DNA from: Prorocentrum cordatum
Taxonomy: Eukaryota > Sar > Dinophyceae > Prorocentrales > Prorocentraceae
Assembly (NCBI GenBank): GCA_963575745.1
Contig: CAUYUJ010018715.1
Location: 296,001-360,000, forward strand
Length of the DNA stretch: 64,000 nucleotides
Direction of reading: 5' to 3'
A model generated the notes under the pieces. The model saw only the letters and a program-made list of their open reading frames with translations. It ran no database searches and was not told where the DNA came from. A program made the position numbers and the translations under genes. This document shows positions 28,963-39,796 of this stretch, one piece after another (the stretch's first letter is position 1; every line of letters begins with the position of its first letter).

Positions 28963-29228
28963 CAGACTTGCGCAAGCATGTTAGCATAGCAGTAGAGCTG
29001 ATGATGCTGCCCCATTCCATCTTACGTTTTTGTTCACAGCGGTCAGAATACGAGTAGGAATAGCTAGAGTAGCACTAGACGTCACGGTAACCCAAGTAGC
29101 AAAGTAGCAGAAGCAGTCGTAGCACTAGTTGCAGAAAGGGTAATACATGCAGCATTCCTAATCGAAGCCGATCGAGGGCGCCAGCCGGGACCCTCCACGG
29201 CGTATCTGTACGAAGGGACAAATTAAGC

Positions 29229-29332
29229 CGTTTTTGGCCTCTGGGGGACCCTCAACCGCCCCCAATCCCGTCAAGATCGACTCGGGATGCAGAACTGGCC
29301 CTGAGGAAGGTGTCGGGACTTCCGGGGACGAC
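29229..29332 (+). repeat. Dispersed repeat R3, copy 1
   Basis: Contains CGTCAAGATCGACTCGGGATG followed by CAGAACTGG. Matches 32715-32835 well (CTCGGGATGCAGAACCGG) and 52553-52640 weakly. Confidence 0.6.
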
Positions 29333-29995
29333 GCACTGACACAAATCAGGACAGCGCCAGTCTGGGTACGAGTTTGGTTGAATAACTCACGCGTACGAGA
29401 CCCGCCAGCGCGGCACGCTAAACTGGAATCGAGGACGCGCACTTACGCGCGACAATACGCAAGCAACTTACGCGCGAATGCCCGCGCAACCGACCCCGTT
29501 TCTTTCGTCGCTCGTGTGACTATCCCACGACGCCGGATCTCGGGAGAGTGGGAGGGGAGGGAAGAGCCGGACACTCGTCGCATCGGCCATAGTTGGATGA
29601 ATATTGCGGGCCTCTTCTGGAGGCCTCTTGAAGGCCTGCTGGCGGTTGCGGGGAGCAGCTTGGAGGAAAGTGACTACCTACCAGACCACCCCAATCAAAC
29701 CCGAAGACCCGAATGTCGGGTTGGGGGGTGGTGGTACGGGTTCCATCTGTGTTGTCTCACTCTCAATGTTCCCCGATCCCCCTCCCCCCAACGGAAATCG
29801 AGGGTACATTTGGGCCTTCCAGTTGGGAAGGGGTGGTCTGGTGGGTGGTGAGAAAGGGCTCGATACGACGAGTCAGCTCGCGCTCCCCATCCCGGGGCTG
29901 TTTTCGGGGTCTCGAGGCTTCTTGGGCCATCTTAGGACTTCGGCAGCCGTGATCGGGCGACTTGGGGGGCCTCCTGGGCCAGCTTTAGAAGGGCC
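29333..29995. other. No gene recognised
   Basis: Moderate-length ORFs without domains. Nothing else seen. Confidence 0.45.
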
Positions 29996-29999
29996 GTGG

Positions 30000-30160
30000 G
30001 ACACACCAACAAAAAATAAACACAAATCCCAAAGGATTCCCAATCTTTTCCGATCTGTTCTGGATGTTCGTCTTCGCCCCCACTTCCCATAGTTTCCCAT
30101 GTTTTCCAAGGAGTCGACGATTACTTGTGTCTGTGTTTTTCCCCTCCTGAGTCTTGGACG
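30000..30160 (+). repeat. Dispersed repeat R4, copy 1
   Basis: Shares with 55990-56145 the AT-richer blocks ACAAAnnAATAAnCACAAA, GATGTTC, TTTCCCATGTTTTCC, GTCGACGA and CTTGTGTCnGTGTnTTT. Non-coding. Confidence 0.65.
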
Positions 30161-30548
30161 CTCTTCAGACAGAGCGGTCGAGCCAGCCGGCAACCTATGC
30201 CACGGGGTTGGGCAAGGGAGAGTCAGCGACTCAAGCAGCTGGTTTCCCCCAGGCCTCCCAGTGCTGGAGGCGGCCACGCATCGAGGACAGCGCCTGGCGG
30301 CGGGGCCGAAACCAGCTGCATGCCGCAAATGTCGTACCCCCCCTTCCCCAATCGCCCCCCCCCCTTTCGTCAGACCTGAAATTTTCTCCGGGTCCCGCTT
30401 CTCGTCCCGTCGTCTGTCATGGGGCTCCTGGAGGTCCCTGGGACCCCGAAGCCGGCCCGAACAGCCACAAGTCCCGCTTCCCTCGGGATCCGCCTGCGTC
30501 ACGGCGAGGCGGTGCAGCAGGAACGCCCGCCTTGATTCTGTTCGCAGC

Positions 30549-30700
30549 GCCCCTCCTCCTCGCAGCGCCCCTCCTCCTCCTCCTCCTCCTCCTCCTCCTC
30601 CTCCTCCTCCTCCTCCTCCTCCATCCTCCCTCCTCCTCCTCCTCCCCCCTCCGCTTTCTCCTCCTCCTCCCCCCCCCGCCTTCTCCTCCTCCCCTTCCAC
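30549..30700. repeat. CCT-rich tract
   Basis: A pure CCT core (30570-30622) with flanking imperfect CCTCC and C8 runs. The purine-rich stretch 30725-30880 (GGGGGAGG) follows on the plus strand. Long ORFs across both are artefacts. Confidence 0.9.
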
Positions 30701-31114
30701 CGCGGGCGGGCGAGCCGGCTTTGCGCACGGGCTCGAGGGGGGGTGGGAGAAGGGTGAGGAAGGGCGGGGGAGAGGAGGGGGAACGTAGGAGGGCAGGGAG
30801 GGCGGACGAAAAGGGGGAGGGAGGACAAGAAGAGGAGGGGGAAGTAGGAGGAGATGGGGGAGGGATGATGAGTAGGAGGGACCAGTGCAAACCCAAGACT
30901 CATCAACGATGTTGTCTGAAACCCTCCCTCCAAGCTCACGCTTCATTCGTCCCTACAAGGATTCACTCGCGAGGCACCGCCTGCAACAACGCATAATCGC
31001 AAACGCGGTTGGGGGCAAGGCCATGCCAGACGGCGCTGCGACCCCGAGGCGAAAAGGAGCGAGGCGCGTCTCGCGGGCGCCGCGGTAGGGGATTTCCTGA
31101 AGCAGAAACAACAC

Positions 31115-31140
31115 TTCTTGGTGGTGGTGGTGGTGGTGCA
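31115..31140. repeat. (GGT)n microsatellite
   Basis: TTGGTGGTGGTGGTGGTGG run; a shorter TGGTGGTGG recurs at 31324-31335. Confidence 0.85.
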
Positions 31141-31339
31141 TAAAAAACCGCTTTTTGCAATTAAATAAAATGGTGTCCACCACCACCGCACGTGTCTTGA
31201 TGAATCCTGCCTGTCGTTAAGAGAGAGTGGGCAGCCCGGTTGCCGTTTGCGGCGGGAGCGGGGCTGCGGGTTGTCCACCATAGCAAAACTGCACCAAGTC
31301 GGATCGTGGATACTTCCAGATCTTGGTGGTGGTGGATGG

Positions 31340-31515
31340 GTTAGGATCGCTTGCCACTGAGGGAAGCGCCCCATTGGAAGACAACCGTTTGAAGGTCCTG
31401 AAACGTCCCAAAACATCATTACTGGGTCTCCAACGCCACGAATCACTGTGACTGTTGCGTCGTGAGGACCCTGAATCGTGCCAGGACACCATTCCTGGGA
31501 TTTCAAAACCACGAA
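31340..31515 (+). repeat. Repeat R5, copy 1, with two diverged tandem units
   Basis: ATTACTGGGTCTCCAACGCC ACGAATCACTGTGACTG and, about 75 bp later, ATTCCTGGGATTTCAAAACCACGAATCAACGTAACTG are two versions of one unit. The segment from CCCATTGGAAGACAACCGTTTG to GACTGTTGCGTC matches the minus strand of 59262-59390. Confidence 0.65.
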
Positions 31516-31540
31516 TCAACGTAACTGGTGCGACCTGACC

Positions 31541-31800
31541 TTAGTGGGCCCTGGAAACGACAAAGCCGTTTTTTTTACCGATTCCGGTTTGCCGTTTTTT
31601 GGCCGGTTCCGACGCCGTTTTTTTACCGGTTCCGTCGCCGTTCTTTTGCAGGTTCCCGCTCCAGTTCCACTCCTGGAGCCGTTTTTGTTGCCGTTTCCGG
31701 TCGCCGTTTTTTTGCCGTTTCCATTTTCAAGGGGCACTGTTTCGGAAAGGGTGAAAAAACGGCCCAGCCGTTTCCGGGACCCACTAAAGACCTGACTTTC
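31541..31800. mobile_element. Foldback-like element with CCGTTTTT minisatellite
   Basis: The left end CCTTAGTGGGCCCTGGAAACG is mirrored by CGTTTCCGGGACCCACTAAAG at the right. Between them GCCGTTTTTTTACCGGTTCC-like units repeat six to eight times. It ends near GACCTGACTTTCC, whose inverse GACCTGACC lies at the left edge. Class uncertain. Confidence 0.6.
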
Positions 31801-31844
31801 CTGTGACGGTCCAAAACAAATCTTTCGCACGTTGAACATGAGAA

Positions 31845-32195
31845 CCAATGCAACAGTTGCGTTGTTTTGGGGCAAGTGTGCGCGGCGCGACGGCGATAAC
31901 CACATTTTGAAAGGGGGGCAACATCAAGCCGTGAAACGTTTGATATAATTTAAAAATGAATGCGCGCGGAGCTAAGGCAATCACAAAAATCTGAAAACTG
32001 CCCGCCCTCAGTCTGAGAAGCTCTGGGAAATTAAAAAAACGAAAGCGCGCAACGCTGGGGCGATAACCACGTTATGAACGGCCCGCCCTCAACCCGGTAA
32101 ACTCTTTCACTAGTTCCCAAACGAATGTGCGCGGCGCAAAAGCGAGAGCCACATGTTGAAAACGGCCTACCCTCCATCTGCGAATATGCTGCAAA
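31845..32195. repeat. 83-bp tandem repeat, four diverged units
   Basis: Unit landmarks (TGTGCGCGGCGC...GCGATAACCACnTTnTGAAA) start near 31877, 31960, 32042 and 32126. Later parts of each unit carry GCCCGCCCTCA. Non-coding and moderately AT-rich. Confidence 0.75.
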
Positions 32196-32284
32196 CTCTA
32201 AGGCTGCACGATCACTCCCAGGCGTAACGCCAGGCCCGCCATTCCGACTGGCCTCGGTGCGTGACAGGCAGCATTTGTTTTGAA

Positions 32285-32500
32285 GGAAAGGGAACGGAGG
32301 AGGAGAGAGGAGGAGAGAGGAGGAGGAGGAGGAGGAGAAGAGGAAGAAGCGGAGGAGGAGGAGGATGACGGGGGGAGAAAAGAAGAGGAAGAGTACGGAG
32401 GGAAAGCGAAACGGAGGAGGAGGGAGAGGAAGGCGGGAAGGAGGGAGAGGAAAATAATGATGGTGGGGAGGCGGAGGACGCAGAGGAGGAAGGGGGAGCA
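32285..32500. repeat. GGA/AGG polypurine tract
   Basis: Imperfect GGAGGAGA repeats, purine-rich on plus. Confidence 0.9.
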
Positions 32501-32714
32501 AGGTGTCGCGGGCCCGGGGCAAGGGGGGGCGCGTCCCTGCAGCCTTAAACTCCAGCTCGCTGAGCACCTTTGCAGCGCACGTGGGCGGGGACGCGGGGGG
32601 CACTGCAGCGAAGAGGCAGGTGGGCGGGCAAACCTCCCCCCTTTCGATTTTTGTTCAAGCCGAGAGTTGCAAGGGTGTGCCTGGAACGCAAAATGCCCCC
32701 GCATGCTCGTGTCG

Positions 32715-32835
32715 GGAAGTTTTTGTTGCCTTTTTCCGCCTCCGGGGGCCCCTCGCCGGGGCCCCACGACCGTCAAGCAGCGGCTCGGGATGCAGAACCG
32801 GTCCCGGGGGAAGGGTCGGGACTCCCAGGGGGCCC
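32715..32835 (+). repeat. Dispersed repeat R3, copy 2
   Basis: CGTCAAGCAGCGGCTCGGGAT, GCAGAACCGGTCCCGGGGG and TCGGGACTCCCAGGGG correspond to 29229-29332. Confidence 0.65.
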
Positions 32836-32934
32836 ATCGTTTAAAAAACAAACGTGCCATGTTTGGCTGAAGGGCACGGGGCCGCGCCGGCACGGCGCGA
32901 CCACCCTGGCTGCCTCCCTGGCGAGCCAAGACAT

Positions 32935-33192
32935 GATGTCAGCTTGTGATTAACAAATCTGCGGGGGGGGCTCATTTGAACAAAAAAGTCCCCTTGCTCG
33001 GGCGAATCGCCGGGTGGCGCCCGCCAGATTGACAGTCAACGGGGCGGTGCCGGTGGTTAGCGCCGACGCCCGGCCGCCAACGAGGGGCAAGGGGGGGTGT
33101 TTGGAGGCGAGGGCGAGCCAGAGCGCCCCTCTTTCTGTCGACCCGACGCGGGCCTGCCAACTACCGAGCTGGCAAACTACCGTAGGCCGGAC
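32935..33192 (+). repeat. Dispersed repeat R6, copy 1
   Basis: About 255 bp closely matching 40552-40792 in the same orientation. Landmarks are ATGTCAGCTTGTGA, CTCGGGCGAATC, GTGGCGCCCGCCAGATTGA, ACGCCCGGCCGCCAACGAGG and GCGCCCCTCTTTCTGTCGA. This is the best-conserved dispersed pair outside the DIRS repeats. Confidence 0.85.
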
Positions 33193-33841
33193 GGAACGCG
33201 CCTGAGCCCATCCAGGGGCTCCGCCGCGGCACCCGATCGGGCTGCCGGCGGCCAAGGCGCCGACCCGCGCCGCGTCGGCAACCCAGCGGCGCAAGAGGCC
33301 GACGCCCCAGGCACCCCAGCGGAGGCGCCCACGCTCGGCAACGCGGAGCCGCAACAGGGCGCGCCGTTTCAAGGAGCCAGAAGCCATGCCCCGGTGGCAC
33401 CCAGGCAGGCGGACAAGGTTGCCCGCCACGGCCTGGGGCGATGATGCGAACGAGATCGGCACGCCGCCTCCGTCCTCGCCTGGCGAACAGCCCGATGAAC
33501 GCGCCCCTAGCTCCGAGGATGAGGCGCCCATGGTCAGCGGTCGAAGCGTACGTCGAGGATGCGTCCCTTTGATGAAACCCAGCGTCTCCGGGTAGAACCA
33601 GGGAGCAGCCCACTCTGTCGGCCTGGGGGGCTACATATAATTATGCGAGGGGCGACGCCAGCACGCGCAGGCGCACGCATGCCGACGAGCAGGGGCGGCG
33701 GCTGCAACCAAATCTCGGCAGGGGCGGGGTCGTGGGACCGGCCGAAGAGATCAGCAGGGGCGAGCACCTGTGCGTTCGCATCGGCTTGAAATGGCTGGCA
33801 GAAAGGGGCGGGCAGACCAATGCCCACCTAGCACTCGGGGA

Positions 33842-34099
33842 TCACGACGCAGTCGGGGATGCGGAAGCAGCTCCCGTCGAGCCACCATCTGCGGTAACAG
33901 TCGTGGCCCGCCCCTCCAACGACTGAGGCGCAGCGGGAGGCAGCGCCGGGATGGAGGCCTCGGTTCCCAACTCGGGCTGGGTCTGAATGGTCTGGCAGAT
34001 GGTCGCAGAGGAGCTCCTGGGCTTGGGGCGGCCAATGGGAGCGGTCGCGGGGGCGGGGAACGCGGGGGGCAGCGAGAGAGGCCGCAGGTCGGAAGGCAT
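33842..34099 (-). CDS. Unrecognised ORF, low support
   Basis: An 85-codon minus-strand frame (MPSDLRPLSLPPAF, then ICQTIQTQPELGTEASIP, then ATTVTADGGSTGAASASP). It has a more protein-like, less biased composition than neighbouring ORFs, but no domain and competing frames on the plus strand. It could be a remnant of a mobile-element ORF. The rest of 33193-34605 shows ORFs of similar quality (for example a plus frame with FDEFSRAFLGDLAEVQHDI near 34290) and nothing recognised. Confidence 0.2.
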   Translation of the reverse strand: MPSDLRPLSLPPAFPAPATAPIGRPKPRSSSATICQTIQTQPELGTEASIPALPPAAPQSLEGRATTVTADGGSTGAASASPTAS

Positions 34100-34609
34100 G
34101 AAATGACCCGCAGGGTCGTCTGTACAAGACAGCCAGACGCGACATCCGGTGGGCCCCGCAGCAGAGAGAAGGCGAAGGCAGACTTCAGACCTGGCCCACA
34201 GTCACCAACCGTTTAAAGCTGACTGCCGCGCGCTCTTCTTGGAGGGCTGGAAGTCTCATGGGGAGTGGGGCCTGCAACTCGCGCGGCTTCGACGAGTTCA
34301 GCCGCGCCTTCCTGGGTGACCTGGCCGAGGTCCAGCACGACATCCGCGCCCTCTGCCGCAACCGCAGCCAGGGCGTCGACCGGGGCGCGGCGCGGCGCGG
34401 CAACAGCAGCGGCAGCAGAGCCGCCAGAGACAGTCAGCGGGGCGGAAGGGTCAAGGAGGCAAGCGCCCCAGCAAGGCAACCTGGCCCACTTGGAACCAGC
34501 CCCGGCTACGTGGACTCTTGGGGCGACAGACGACGGCGGCTTCGTTGTATCCTAAGCGCACTGGGCGCGTGACCGACCGACTTGGGCTGTGACCGCAGAG
34601 AGGTGCGTT

Positions 34610-35220
34610 CCACTTCAGGAGGCAACCGCGCATTGATGCACTTGCCTGTGCACCTGTTAAATGCGAGTCGCCTGGCGCGCCATCCACCCCAAGGGGCGCG
34701 CCTCATGAGGCGCCTTCCTTCCCAGGAGGCGCCCCGCGTCCTGACCCACCTGCCCGTTCACCTGTTAGGCGCGTTTCACGCGGCACGCCTTCCACCTCAT
34801 GTGGCGCGCCGGCTTCCTGCGCCCCAGGCGCGCCTGCCACCCGAAGGGGTGCGCTTGGCCTTCGTGGGCGTGCACCAGCTTCTTTCAACCTGTCCGCGCA
34901 CCTGCAAAGTGCGTTAGGCGCGGCGCACCACCCACCCCAGGTGGTGAGCCGGCTTCTCGCCCCCCAGGAGCGCCATCCACCCCAGGCGGTGCGCCTGGCC
35001 GCTGCGGGCGTGCCCAATTTTTTCCAACCTGTCTGTGCACCTGTTCGGTGCGTCTCCGCGGGCGCGTCGGCCGCCCCAGGCGACGCGCCCCACCTGGCCC
35101 GGCGCGTTTTCTATCCCAAGTGAAGCGCCCACGGCCACCCGCTTTCTGGCGGCCAATATTTGTTTGCGCGCCGCAGACGCCCGCTTTGCGCGCCATCCAC
35201 CCGATACAGCGCGCCCCGCC
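34610..35220. repeat. Tandem array of GC-rich hairpins
   Basis: Units of about 100-140 bp carry CACCTGTTnnnTGCG (34657, 34756, 34897, 35039) and small stem-loops of the form GGCGCGCC-ATCCACCCCAA-GGGGCGCGCC. At least seven such stem-loops occur between 34673 and 35215, with variable stems but a recurring ATCCACCC loop. No coding evidence; ORFs are Pro/Arg/Ala-rich in every frame. Confidence 0.7.
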
Positions 35221-36350
35221 TCCTCGCGGGCACAGCAACCCGCCCAGTCGCTGCGCCTCGCGCTGCCCGAGGCCCTTCCCAGGTCGCGGTCAACTGCTCA
35301 CGCTTTGGCTGAGGTTCACTGGCCTCTGCGAGCGGCGCGTCAGCTGTCACGCGCCCGCGCGCCGCCCACCGCTGGGGCTCTGCGAAAGACGCTCCGCCTG
35401 GGCCCCCTCTGGCCCTTGCCGGTTTGGCGCGCTCGCCGCCTCGCCGGCCACGGGCCCCGCAGGCTGCCGTCGCCCCAGCTGGTAGTTCGCGCTGCCATGC
35501 TCACTTGGGGGGCGCCGTTGGCGCGGCGCCCCCCCTCCCCCTTCCAAAAAAAAAACGCCGGGGGCCCGCGCCCTGTTTCTGATGCGAGCGCCAGACCTGG
35601 GCTCGGCTCACTGCCTCGTCGCTCCCTCTCCGCCGCCCCTTGCGCTTGCGCCCTCCACGCGCCGCTCGGCGGTTCCAGGGCGTCGGCCCTCTCACTGCGC
35701 CCTGCTTCGCCTGGCCTCGTCGCCCCCCCCCTCGCGCTGCAGTTGCGCCTCGCCGCCGCCACGCTGCGCCGCGCTGGGCCACGCGCCCAATCCGCCGCAG
35801 CCGGCCCTCGCCGCCGCCTCCGGCCCGCACCAGGGCGCCCCTGGCCCGCCTCCCTTCGGCGGCCCGTTGCCTCTGCTGCCCCATCCACTCGCTGGGCGTC
35901 GCCCTGCACTGCGGCTGCCGGCTCCTCTACTGGGTGCGCCCGCGACGCCGCCCCGCGTTCGCTGCCAGGGGCTGCCCTGCGGCCTGGCCGCCCCGCGCGC
36001 CCCCCGCGGCCTCGCCGCGTGAGTGCGCCTTCCCCCTCCTCCTGTCTCTGCGGCCCGCTCTGTTCTTGCCCCCTTTCCTCTTGCATGCGTGACAATTCGC
36101 AATGCCGTAGCCCGGGTTGCTTGGACGATCGAGCAGTCTGCCTCTGCCGCGCCACGACGAAAAAAGTTGGTTGAACGTCTCACGCTCGCGAGCCTACCCT
36201 GGAGAATGTCGACTATGCCGTGCGCGGTGGCGGATACGGGCATGGGTTCGTGGTCGTGTTCCTGCCACCGCTTTATGTAAGATGGGGCGGAATGACCACG
36301 ACATACGCTGGTGCTAACGAGCGAAGAGATACTGATGTGGGGCTCATGGG
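35221..36350. other. Very GC-rich region, no gene recognised
   Basis: All frames are open for long stretches on both strands because stop codons are rare in GC-rich sequence, so ORF length (up to 379 aa) carries no weight. Short GCGCGCC-type palindromes continue. An A9 run lies at 35545-35553. Confidence 0.5.
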
Positions 36351-36699
36351 GGATGTCCGGATGTCCCGATTAACATGCTGAGCGTGCAAAGTGACACGCC
36401 ATGCAGGTCGACGCTGGCAGCCAACAAAAACATCAAGATGGAAAATTGCCTCTTGGGAAAAGGGTCGTGACCTCTGAAGGCACCGCATACAAAATGACGG
36501 CGCCTCCTTCCTTCGTCTTCTCCCTGCCTCCCCCCTTGCCTCCCCCCATCCCTCCCTCGCTCTCCCCCCTCCCTCCATCCTCCATCCTTGGTGTTCCAGG
36601 AGCCCCATTCGGAGCCCTCCATTCAACGACATTCTTCCTCATCGCCCTCATCATACAGTTGTTCTCCCCCGTATCATGTATTCCTCAACTGTCTTGTTT

Positions 36700-36975
36700 T
36701 TGTCTCTCGCTCTCTCTCTCTCTCTCTCTCCCTCTCTCTCTCTCTCTCCTGCTTTATGTGTTGGATCCTATGTGTGTGTGTGTGTGTGTGTTGGCTCTCT
36801 CTCTCTCTCTGTCTCTATCTCTCCCTCTCTCTCAATCTCCTTCAGGAACTACACGTAATCCAACCATGTAAAGCTATGCTGGCCTCTCTCTCTCTCTCTC
36901 TTTCTCTCTCTTTCTCGTTATGTATCTCCCTCGTTCTCTCTGGTGCTCCCTCTCTCTCTCTCTCTTTCTCTTTAT
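36700..36975. repeat. (TC)n and (GT)n microsatellite cluster
   Basis: Several TC runs (36705-36748, 36797-36838, 36888-36918, 36950-36970) and one GT run (36772-36790). Leu/Ser repeat ORFs here are artefacts. Confidence 0.93.
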
Positions 36976-37037
36976 GTGGGTATCCCTCTCTCCCCAACGT
37001 ACACGTATAGTTATGCAACCATCACGCCACTCTCTCA

Positions 37038-37080
37038 CATATATATGTATGTATATGTATGTATACTGATATGTGTAAAT
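37038..37080. repeat. (TATG)n/AT microsatellite
   Basis: ATATATATGTATGTATATGT-type repeat. Confidence 0.88.
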
Positions 37081-37219
37081 GAAACGTGTATAGCCATGTG
37101 TGATCATGTTTCGATTATTATGTTGCAGCGGGTGGACCTCTCTGGACTTCAATGTATGGCCAACCCTCCTCCCGCCTCCCTCCTCATTCATCCTTGTCAT
37201 AATTGCCCTCGTCGCTCTG

Positions 37220-37500
37220 CTACACCCCTCCTCATTCTACTACTACTACTCCTCACCACCGTCCTCTCCCTCCTCGCGCACGTCGCCCTGCTCACCCCTC
37301 CTCCCTCCTCCCTTCTTCCCCTCCTCATCCTCCGCCTCCCCCTTTTTCCCCCCTTCCTCTTCCTCCTCCTCCTCCTCATCATCCCCGGCATCCCCAGCCC
37401 CTCTCACCCACAGCCTTGCCCTTCTCTTCCTCCCCCTTCTTCTCCTCGTCCTCGCCCTCTCTCTCCTCCCCGCCCCCTTTCCTCCTTCTACCACCCCTCT
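37220..37500. repeat. CCT-rich tract
   Basis: Pyrimidine-rich imperfect CCT/CTTCC repeats, with a short CTACTACTACTACT at 37238-37252. Confidence 0.88.
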
Positions 37501-37524
37501 TCCTCTTTTCTGCGGCCCACTCCC

Positions 37525-37715
37525 TAGAAACTGGCAAAAACTACATAAACAGAATCTGCCAGGTCTCCGCACACTTTTCTGGGATCGGCGCTTGACCCCC
37601 GTCCTGTCGTGCAGGGCGCGCCAGGGGCGGCGCCAGAAACGTCACCAGGGGTCCAACGCCGAACTACAAGATCCTCGCGGACCTTCAACAGTCTATGCAG
37701 ATGCCGTTCTTTCTT
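37525..37715. mobile_element. Family C foldback element, copy 2
   Basis: Left arm ACATAAACAGAATCTGCCAG...TCTGGGATCGGCGCTTGACC; core CAGGGCGCGCCAGGGGCGGC; right arm GTCCAACGCCGAACTACAAG...GTCTATGCAGATGCCGT. The right arm and flank match copy 1 (6390-6425). Confidence 0.65.
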
Positions 37716-38204
37716 CTTCGGCTCCTGGGGCCCCAGGAGAAAGGGGGAAAGGCGGTCCATGCGTCCCTTATCCTTCTCCTTCTCCTCTTCCTTCTTTGTG
37801 GGTCGGGCGGGCTTGAGCCACGGAACTGGAACGTGCGACGGGTAAAAACGGAATGCGCAAGGCCGACTTAGCAAAGCTCGAAACAACTACGCGAGGCCAG
37901 CGTAGCAAATTAAACGGACAGGGCATGAGAGACAAGGAAAACAAAGCAGGCACCAAGGGTCGAAGCATACGCCAGCCTGGCGGTACTGGTGTGAGTAAGG
38001 GGGCCCGACCCGAAAGCAGAACGAAGTAGCATCTTCTTCTCGCCGCCCTCCCATCCTCCGCCCCCCTGCTCCTCCTAACCCTGAAACGTCTTTAGACCCC
38101 CCCCGACAGGGGTCAACTAATCATTTGTTCGGCGGCCTGGTTGAAGGAATGAGGTCCCATCAATAGGGGGTAAGAACTTTTCTCCCAGCGACACCGATGG
38201 AGGA

Positions 38205-38325
38205 TGAGGAGAAGGAGGAGAAGGAGGAGGAGGAGGAGAAGGAGGAGGAGGGAGGAGGAGGAGGAGGAGGGAGGTGGAGGAGAAGGAGGAGCAGGGAGGA
38301 GAAGGAGAAGGAGGAGAAGGTTCTA
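38205..38325. repeat. GGA-rich tract
   Basis: GGAGGAGAAGGAGGAGG repeats. 37800-38200 holds no recognised gene. Confidence 0.9.
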
Positions 38326-38579
38326 GGACCAGTCGTTTTCACCGCCGCGGGAAAGGGGGGGACCAAATCGAAAGACCTCCACCCTCTACCCCAGCGGGGA
38401 GGGCGGTCTTGTGCCCTAGTGGGCGGTCGTCTGGGGACTGGCCCTCCCGGCCGCGCTTCCCGAGGACGCCTGCGCGCAGCGCAGGCCGCCCTGTGCGGCG
38501 TGGCCTGGCACCGACTAGGCATTCTTGCCTTCGGCTTTCAACCATCTGCCTTCAGCCTTCAAACCCACCTCCCATCTCA

Positions 38580-38668
38580 TAGTGTGTATGTGTTTTTGAT
38601 TTTTGTGTATATGTATATATGTATATATATATATATGTATATATATATTTCTATAGATATGTATGTAT
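38580..38668. repeat. TATATG/GTTTTT AT-rich microsatellite
   Basis: GTGTATATGTATATATG and ATATATATAT runs within GC-rich flanks. Confidence 0.88.
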
Positions 38669-38924
38669 TTAAGCGCTGGCATAGTATCTGGGACAACAGC
38701 TGTGACAAAACATCACGACGCAAAATATTGTGTAATGATTGTTCCTCAGTGTGCTCTATCACTTCTTCTTGTCATCCTCTTCCTGCAGCCCCTCGGGCCC
38801 GAGAAGCGCCCCGGCGCCTTCGCGAAGAAGGGCACCATCTGCCCCGACAGCGCCTGCCGCGCCAGAGCGGGACGCCGGAGCGCGCACAAGGCGCGGGCGT
38901 GCCAGCCTCTGGCTCATCCCCTGC

Positions 38925-39185
38925 TGCTGTTGCTGCTGCTGCTGCTGCACCTCCTCCTCCTCTTCCTGCTCCTCCTCCTCCTCCTCCTCCTTCTCCTCGT
39001 ACTTCTCCCCCGCATCCTTCTCCGCACCCTCTCCCTCCCCCTCCTCCACCCCACATCCTCCCCATGATCCTCCTCTCGCAAGTGCTGCTGCGGCTTTGCT
39101 CTTGCCCTCCTCCCCCTCCGCATCCTCTTCCTCCTCCTCCTCCTCCGCCCTCTCCTCCTCCTCCTCCGCCTTCTCCTCCTGCCCA
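38925..39185. repeat. CTG and CCT tracts
   Basis: A CTGCTGTTGCTGCTG run (38921-38949) followed by CCT repeats to about 39070, and a second CCT block at 39125-39180. The two blocks share TCCTCCTCTCnnGCAnGTGCTGC (39068-39090 and 39188-39213), so one is a duplication of the other. Confidence 0.85.
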
Positions 39186-39769
39186 TGGTCCTCCTCTCCT
39201 CGCGCATGTGCTGCAGCCCTTTCGGCCCGAGTGGTCCCGGGGGTCTGCGCGTGCACTTCGAAGAGGCGCAGCGCGTCGGCCTCGTGGCGCTGTCTATCTT
39301 TGGCACAGTCGTCACGGAGGTGGCCTAGCAGGAGTTGGTGTCCAAGGTTGGGGGTCGGCGATCTTCGGCAAAGTCGCCATGATTAGGCCTGCGTAGTTAA
39401 AAGGAGATGCTCAGCAAGGCCTTGAGCGCTCTCGCGAGCATTGCAACGTCTGTATGACGTCGACGGCGTCGTCGTCGGGTGGATCCCGAGCGTTGTGCTG
39501 ACCAAGAGCGGGAGCATCTCTGGCACGGAGCGGGCGGACAGTCCTCCATCGTGTCGGTCTGAGAGCAGGCTTGGGCTTCTGGGGAGGGCGGTCCCTCCTT
39601 GTGCCGCCTCTGGGATCGGCCTCCCCTGCGTGGGTGGGGGGCGAAGGCGGGATCCCAGGGGGAGGGGGGGGGCCTTTAGGTACTGCGTGCCGCTTGCAGG
39701 CGCCAGGGAGGAACCGCCCGCCCTGCCTACACTTCGCAGCTCTTCCTGGCTCACCCTGGTTCACCCTCT

Positions 39770-39796
39770 CGCGTGTGCTGCTGCTGCTGCTGCTGC
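39770..39796. repeat. (GCT)n microsatellite
   Basis: GTGCTGCTGCTGCTGCTGCTGC; a second short GCTGCTGCTG lies at 39838-39851 and another at 39881-39892. Confidence 0.85.

Noticed and set aside
30099-30996. 229- and 280-aa plus ORFs
   Set aside because: They cross a CCT tract and R4 repeat, with no domain.
36100-36125. Possible dinoflagellate spliced-leader relic (CCGTAGCC...)
   Set aside because: Only the first eight bases fit; the rest does not, and no other relic was found.
35035-36174. 379-aa plus-strand ORF and 271-aa minus-strand ORF
   Set aside because: Both strands are open over the same GC-rich stretch with Pro/Arg/Ala composition and no motif, so neither is supported.
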